From Lyophyllum atratum (lineage: Eukaryota > Basidiomycota > Agaricomycetes > Agaricales > Lyophyllaceae): DNA of 64,000 nt. Shown here piece by piece: positions 62,470 through 64,000 of this stretch. Positions within the stretch are counted from its first letter, which is position 1. Each line of letters starts with the position of its first letter. Position numbers and translations under genes: made by a program. Location: assembly GCA_014905825.1 (NCBI GenBank), contig JACGCN010000005.1, forward strand, positions 1,674,001 to 1,738,000. The letters are read 5' to 3'. The notes under the pieces are model-generated. The model was not told the origin of the DNA. It ran no database searches and saw only the letters and a list, made by a program, of their open reading frames with translations.

Positions 62470-64000
62470 TTAGGTAGTGGAGAGAAGGAGGGTTATAGTC
62501 AGAAACATTGACTGAGCAGGAAAAGTCTGGCTGACCTTCTTGGGCAGCATACGAGATGCTGGGCACTTTGCGCTCTTCTGGTGCCGTTTTAGGACACTTC
62601 GCGTTCTAAAGCGGTCATGGCAAAAGTCGCATTTATGGCGTCGGATACCATCGTGAGCATCTTGATGGTCTACAGGGTCAGGTAACAAGGTCAGTCTTCG
62701 TAGATCACAAAGAAGAGCGCGCTGCGTACTGTTAAGATTGTCTCTGCTGGTTAGCATCTGGTCGCAAGTTCCGCACTTGTAGTTTGCGATCTTCTTGCGC
62801 CGCTTCGCACTGGCCTGCAGCACCGCATCAGAAGCAATGGTATCCCTGTGCAGAATAGGGTATCCGATGCCTGATCCACCGGCATATGTCCTAAAGTTAT
62901 CCTCTTGCGAAGGCGATGGTGATGGAGGTTCGGAACTGAGGTTGCTCCCCCAGGCATGATCGACAAACTGAGGTGAACTGGAGGAACTGGCTTGAGGGTC
63001 GCTTGCTGGGATGTCAGTCATAGGTACTGGCTCCGGATGGCGCTCGTATGGGCTACGGCTTCTTACAGTCGTAGTCGACCGTGATCGGCGAAGATGTGGA
63101 CCCTGGTTGCCAAGGGCTCGCGAGTCGCTGCCATTGGAATGACTGTGGCGACGCTGTAGAAGACTGTGACCTTGCAGCGCGTGATCCGGGGACAACAAAG
63201 AAGTTGGGGACAGTGCGCTGGTATCGCGGGCCATGCCGCCCACGGAACCGCTGCGATGCGAATGGCCGTGACGGTGCTGTGAGATGTTGCCGTTCCGGTC
63301 CAACATGTCAGGAGGAGACAATAGAGATGGTGATAACGCCGCGCTGGTATTAGTATTCACGTTGATGCTGTAAGGGCTGCCATGGGAATAACTGCGCCGA
63401 TGCTGCACAGGACTGCCACTATCCGACAAAGAGTCAGTGGGGCTTAGCAAGGACATTGACGAGGATGATCTATGGCCATGATGCCGAGGGGAAGGCGAAA
63501 TGGGGGAAGGCGAAATAATAGATGAAGATCTCGAGCTATAGGATGGCGAAATCGAGCTGGGTGAAAGATTCGATTGTGGAGGAAGGTCGTTGTAATTGAG
63601 ATAGTTCTCGTCCACATGACCAGGATCGACAAAGGGATTCGGTAGCCCTAAGACACTGCTGAAAGAAGCATCCAGCGACGCGCCGTCAAAGCCATCAATT
63701 GCGGAGCGGCTTGGTGGGAATAGTTCGTCCAAAGGATCACTACCAGGAATCGTCAAGAGGAGGCCTTCTGCGGCCTGTCCCCTACGAGAAATCGTGGCGG
63801 AAGTACCACTGAGCGCATTCTGCTCTTCGTTGCAAATGGGACCACCTAACAAAGGATCATCGGCAGTCCCAGAAATCTGTTCGTCGAATGAAAAGTCATG
63901 GAACATGCGTGCAACGGGCGATAGAGAGTAAGTAGAGGAGCCGGGAGAGATCGGAGACGCATGTCCTTGGCTGAAATCGTCGGAGAACAGGGGTTGGCAT
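62470..64000 (-). CDS. C2H2 zinc finger protein (5' end beyond the window)
   Basis: Predicted DNA-binding regulator. An ATG lies at 63906, but the frame stays open upstream to the right edge (FSDDFSQGHASPISPGSS), so the true start is probably outside. A long Ser/Pro/His-rich head contains repeated SLLSP, RRSYSHGSPYS and RRHSHSNGSDS blocks. Two C-terminal fingers follow: YKCGTCDQMLTSRDNL completed across an intron (donor at 62729, next exon from 62669) by NHQDAHDG, then HKCDFCHDRFRTRSVLKRH with a final KC ligand. It lies tail to tail with the Crz1-like gene; the similar layout of head and fingers suggests a related class, but finger sequences differ. The last residues after MLPKK may be altered by another intron. 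Confidence 0.75.
   Translation of the reverse strand, partial: CQPLFSDDFSQGHASPISPGSSTYSLSPVARMFHDFSFDEQISGTADDPLLGGPICNEEQNALSGTSATISRRGQAAEGLLLTIPGSDPLDELFPPSRSAIDGFDGASLDASFSSVLGLPNPFVDPGHVDENYLNYNDLPPQSNLSPSSISPSYSSRSSSIISPSPISPSPRHHGHRSSSSMSLLSPTDSLSDSGSPVQHRRSYSHGSPYSINVNTNTSAALSPSLLSPPDMLDRNGNISQHRHGHSHRSGSVGGMARDTSALSPTSLLSPDHALQGHSLLQRRHSHSNGSDSRALGNQGPHLRRSRSTTTVRSRSPYERHPEPVPMTDIPASDPQASSSSSPQFVDHAWGSNLSSEPPSPSPSQEDNFRTYAGGSGIGYPILHRDTIASDAVLQASAKRRKKIANYKCGTCDQMLTSRDNLNSTQRALLCDLRRLTLLPDPVDHQDAHDGIRRHKCDFCHDRFRTRSVLKRHQKSAKCPASRMLPKKVSQTFPAQSMFLTITLLLSTT

Noticed and set aside
61757..62473. 238-codon plus-strand open frame at the 3' side of the C2H2 genes
   Set aside because: Irregular composition, no recognisable motif, and a shorter overlapping frame looks equally protein-like. 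Chance is likely.

Overview
The window is nuclear DNA of a filamentous basidiomycete, most likely an Agaricomycete. The genes are dense and monocistronic. They are split by many introns of about 50-60 bp with GTRNGT donors and YAG acceptors. The gene set is fungal: homocitrate synthase (alpha-aminoadipate lysine route), Sec59 dolichol kinase, a hybrid histidine kinase, a Crz1-like zinc-finger factor and secreted GPI-type proteins. I rebuilt exons by hand. For most genes the summed exon length is an exact multiple of three and the joins restore family motifs.

Layout. 0-3.2 kb (-): cystathionine beta-lyase reading in frame into mevalonate kinase, an apparent fusion cut by the left edge. 3.4-4.1 kb (+): Vps71/ZNHIT1-type HIT zinc finger. 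4.5-6.4 kb (-): secreted pepsin-like protease. 7.1-8.3 kb (-): peroxisomal enoyl-CoA isomerase. 8.6-8.9 kb (+): complex I NDUFB10-like subunit. 9.3-10.8 kb (-): membrane-anchored ThuA protein. 11.1-13.0 kb (-): class A DnaJ whose ATG is split by an intron. 13.4-15.3 kb (+): Rcm1/NSUN5 rRNA methyltransferase. 15.2-16.5 kb (-): unresolved spliced gene. 16.9-18.8 kb (-): branchpoint-binding protein. 19.0-22.5 kb (+): XPB/Ssl2. 23.1-24.2 kb (+): bZIP factor. 24.7-26.3 kb (-): uracil-DNA glycosylase with a changed leucine loop. 26.7-30.1 kb (+): dolichol kinase with a GC-AG intron. 30.7-36.9 kb (+): hybrid histidine kinase. 37.4-39.3 kb (-): homocitrate synthase. 39.8-40.8 kb (-): Sde2.

From 41 kb the window becomes accessory. 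There are two tandem secreted cysteine-rich GPI-type paralogues (41.1-43.7 kb), then two tandem paralogues of an unrecognised family (44.5-47.0 kb), the first broken by a one-base deletion. A steroid-reductase-like membrane protein (47.5-48.8 kb) and an intron-containing tRNA-Arg(CCU) (50.5 kb) follow. An 8-kb gene-poor stretch (50.6-58.7 kb) holds a MYND-finger relic with a nonsense codon and a 0.6-kb foldback element. The right end carries two C2H2 transcription factors in convergent orientation: a Crz1-like gene and a second one cut by the edge.

The core genes are unrelated housekeeping functions, several arranged divergently over 200-470 bp shared promoters. No biosynthetic cluster, operon, CRISPR array or intact transposon is visible. 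The points most worth checking are the lyase-kinase fusion, the split start codon, the Leu-to-His change in UNG, the GC-AG intron, the two tandem paralogue pairs and the foldback element.
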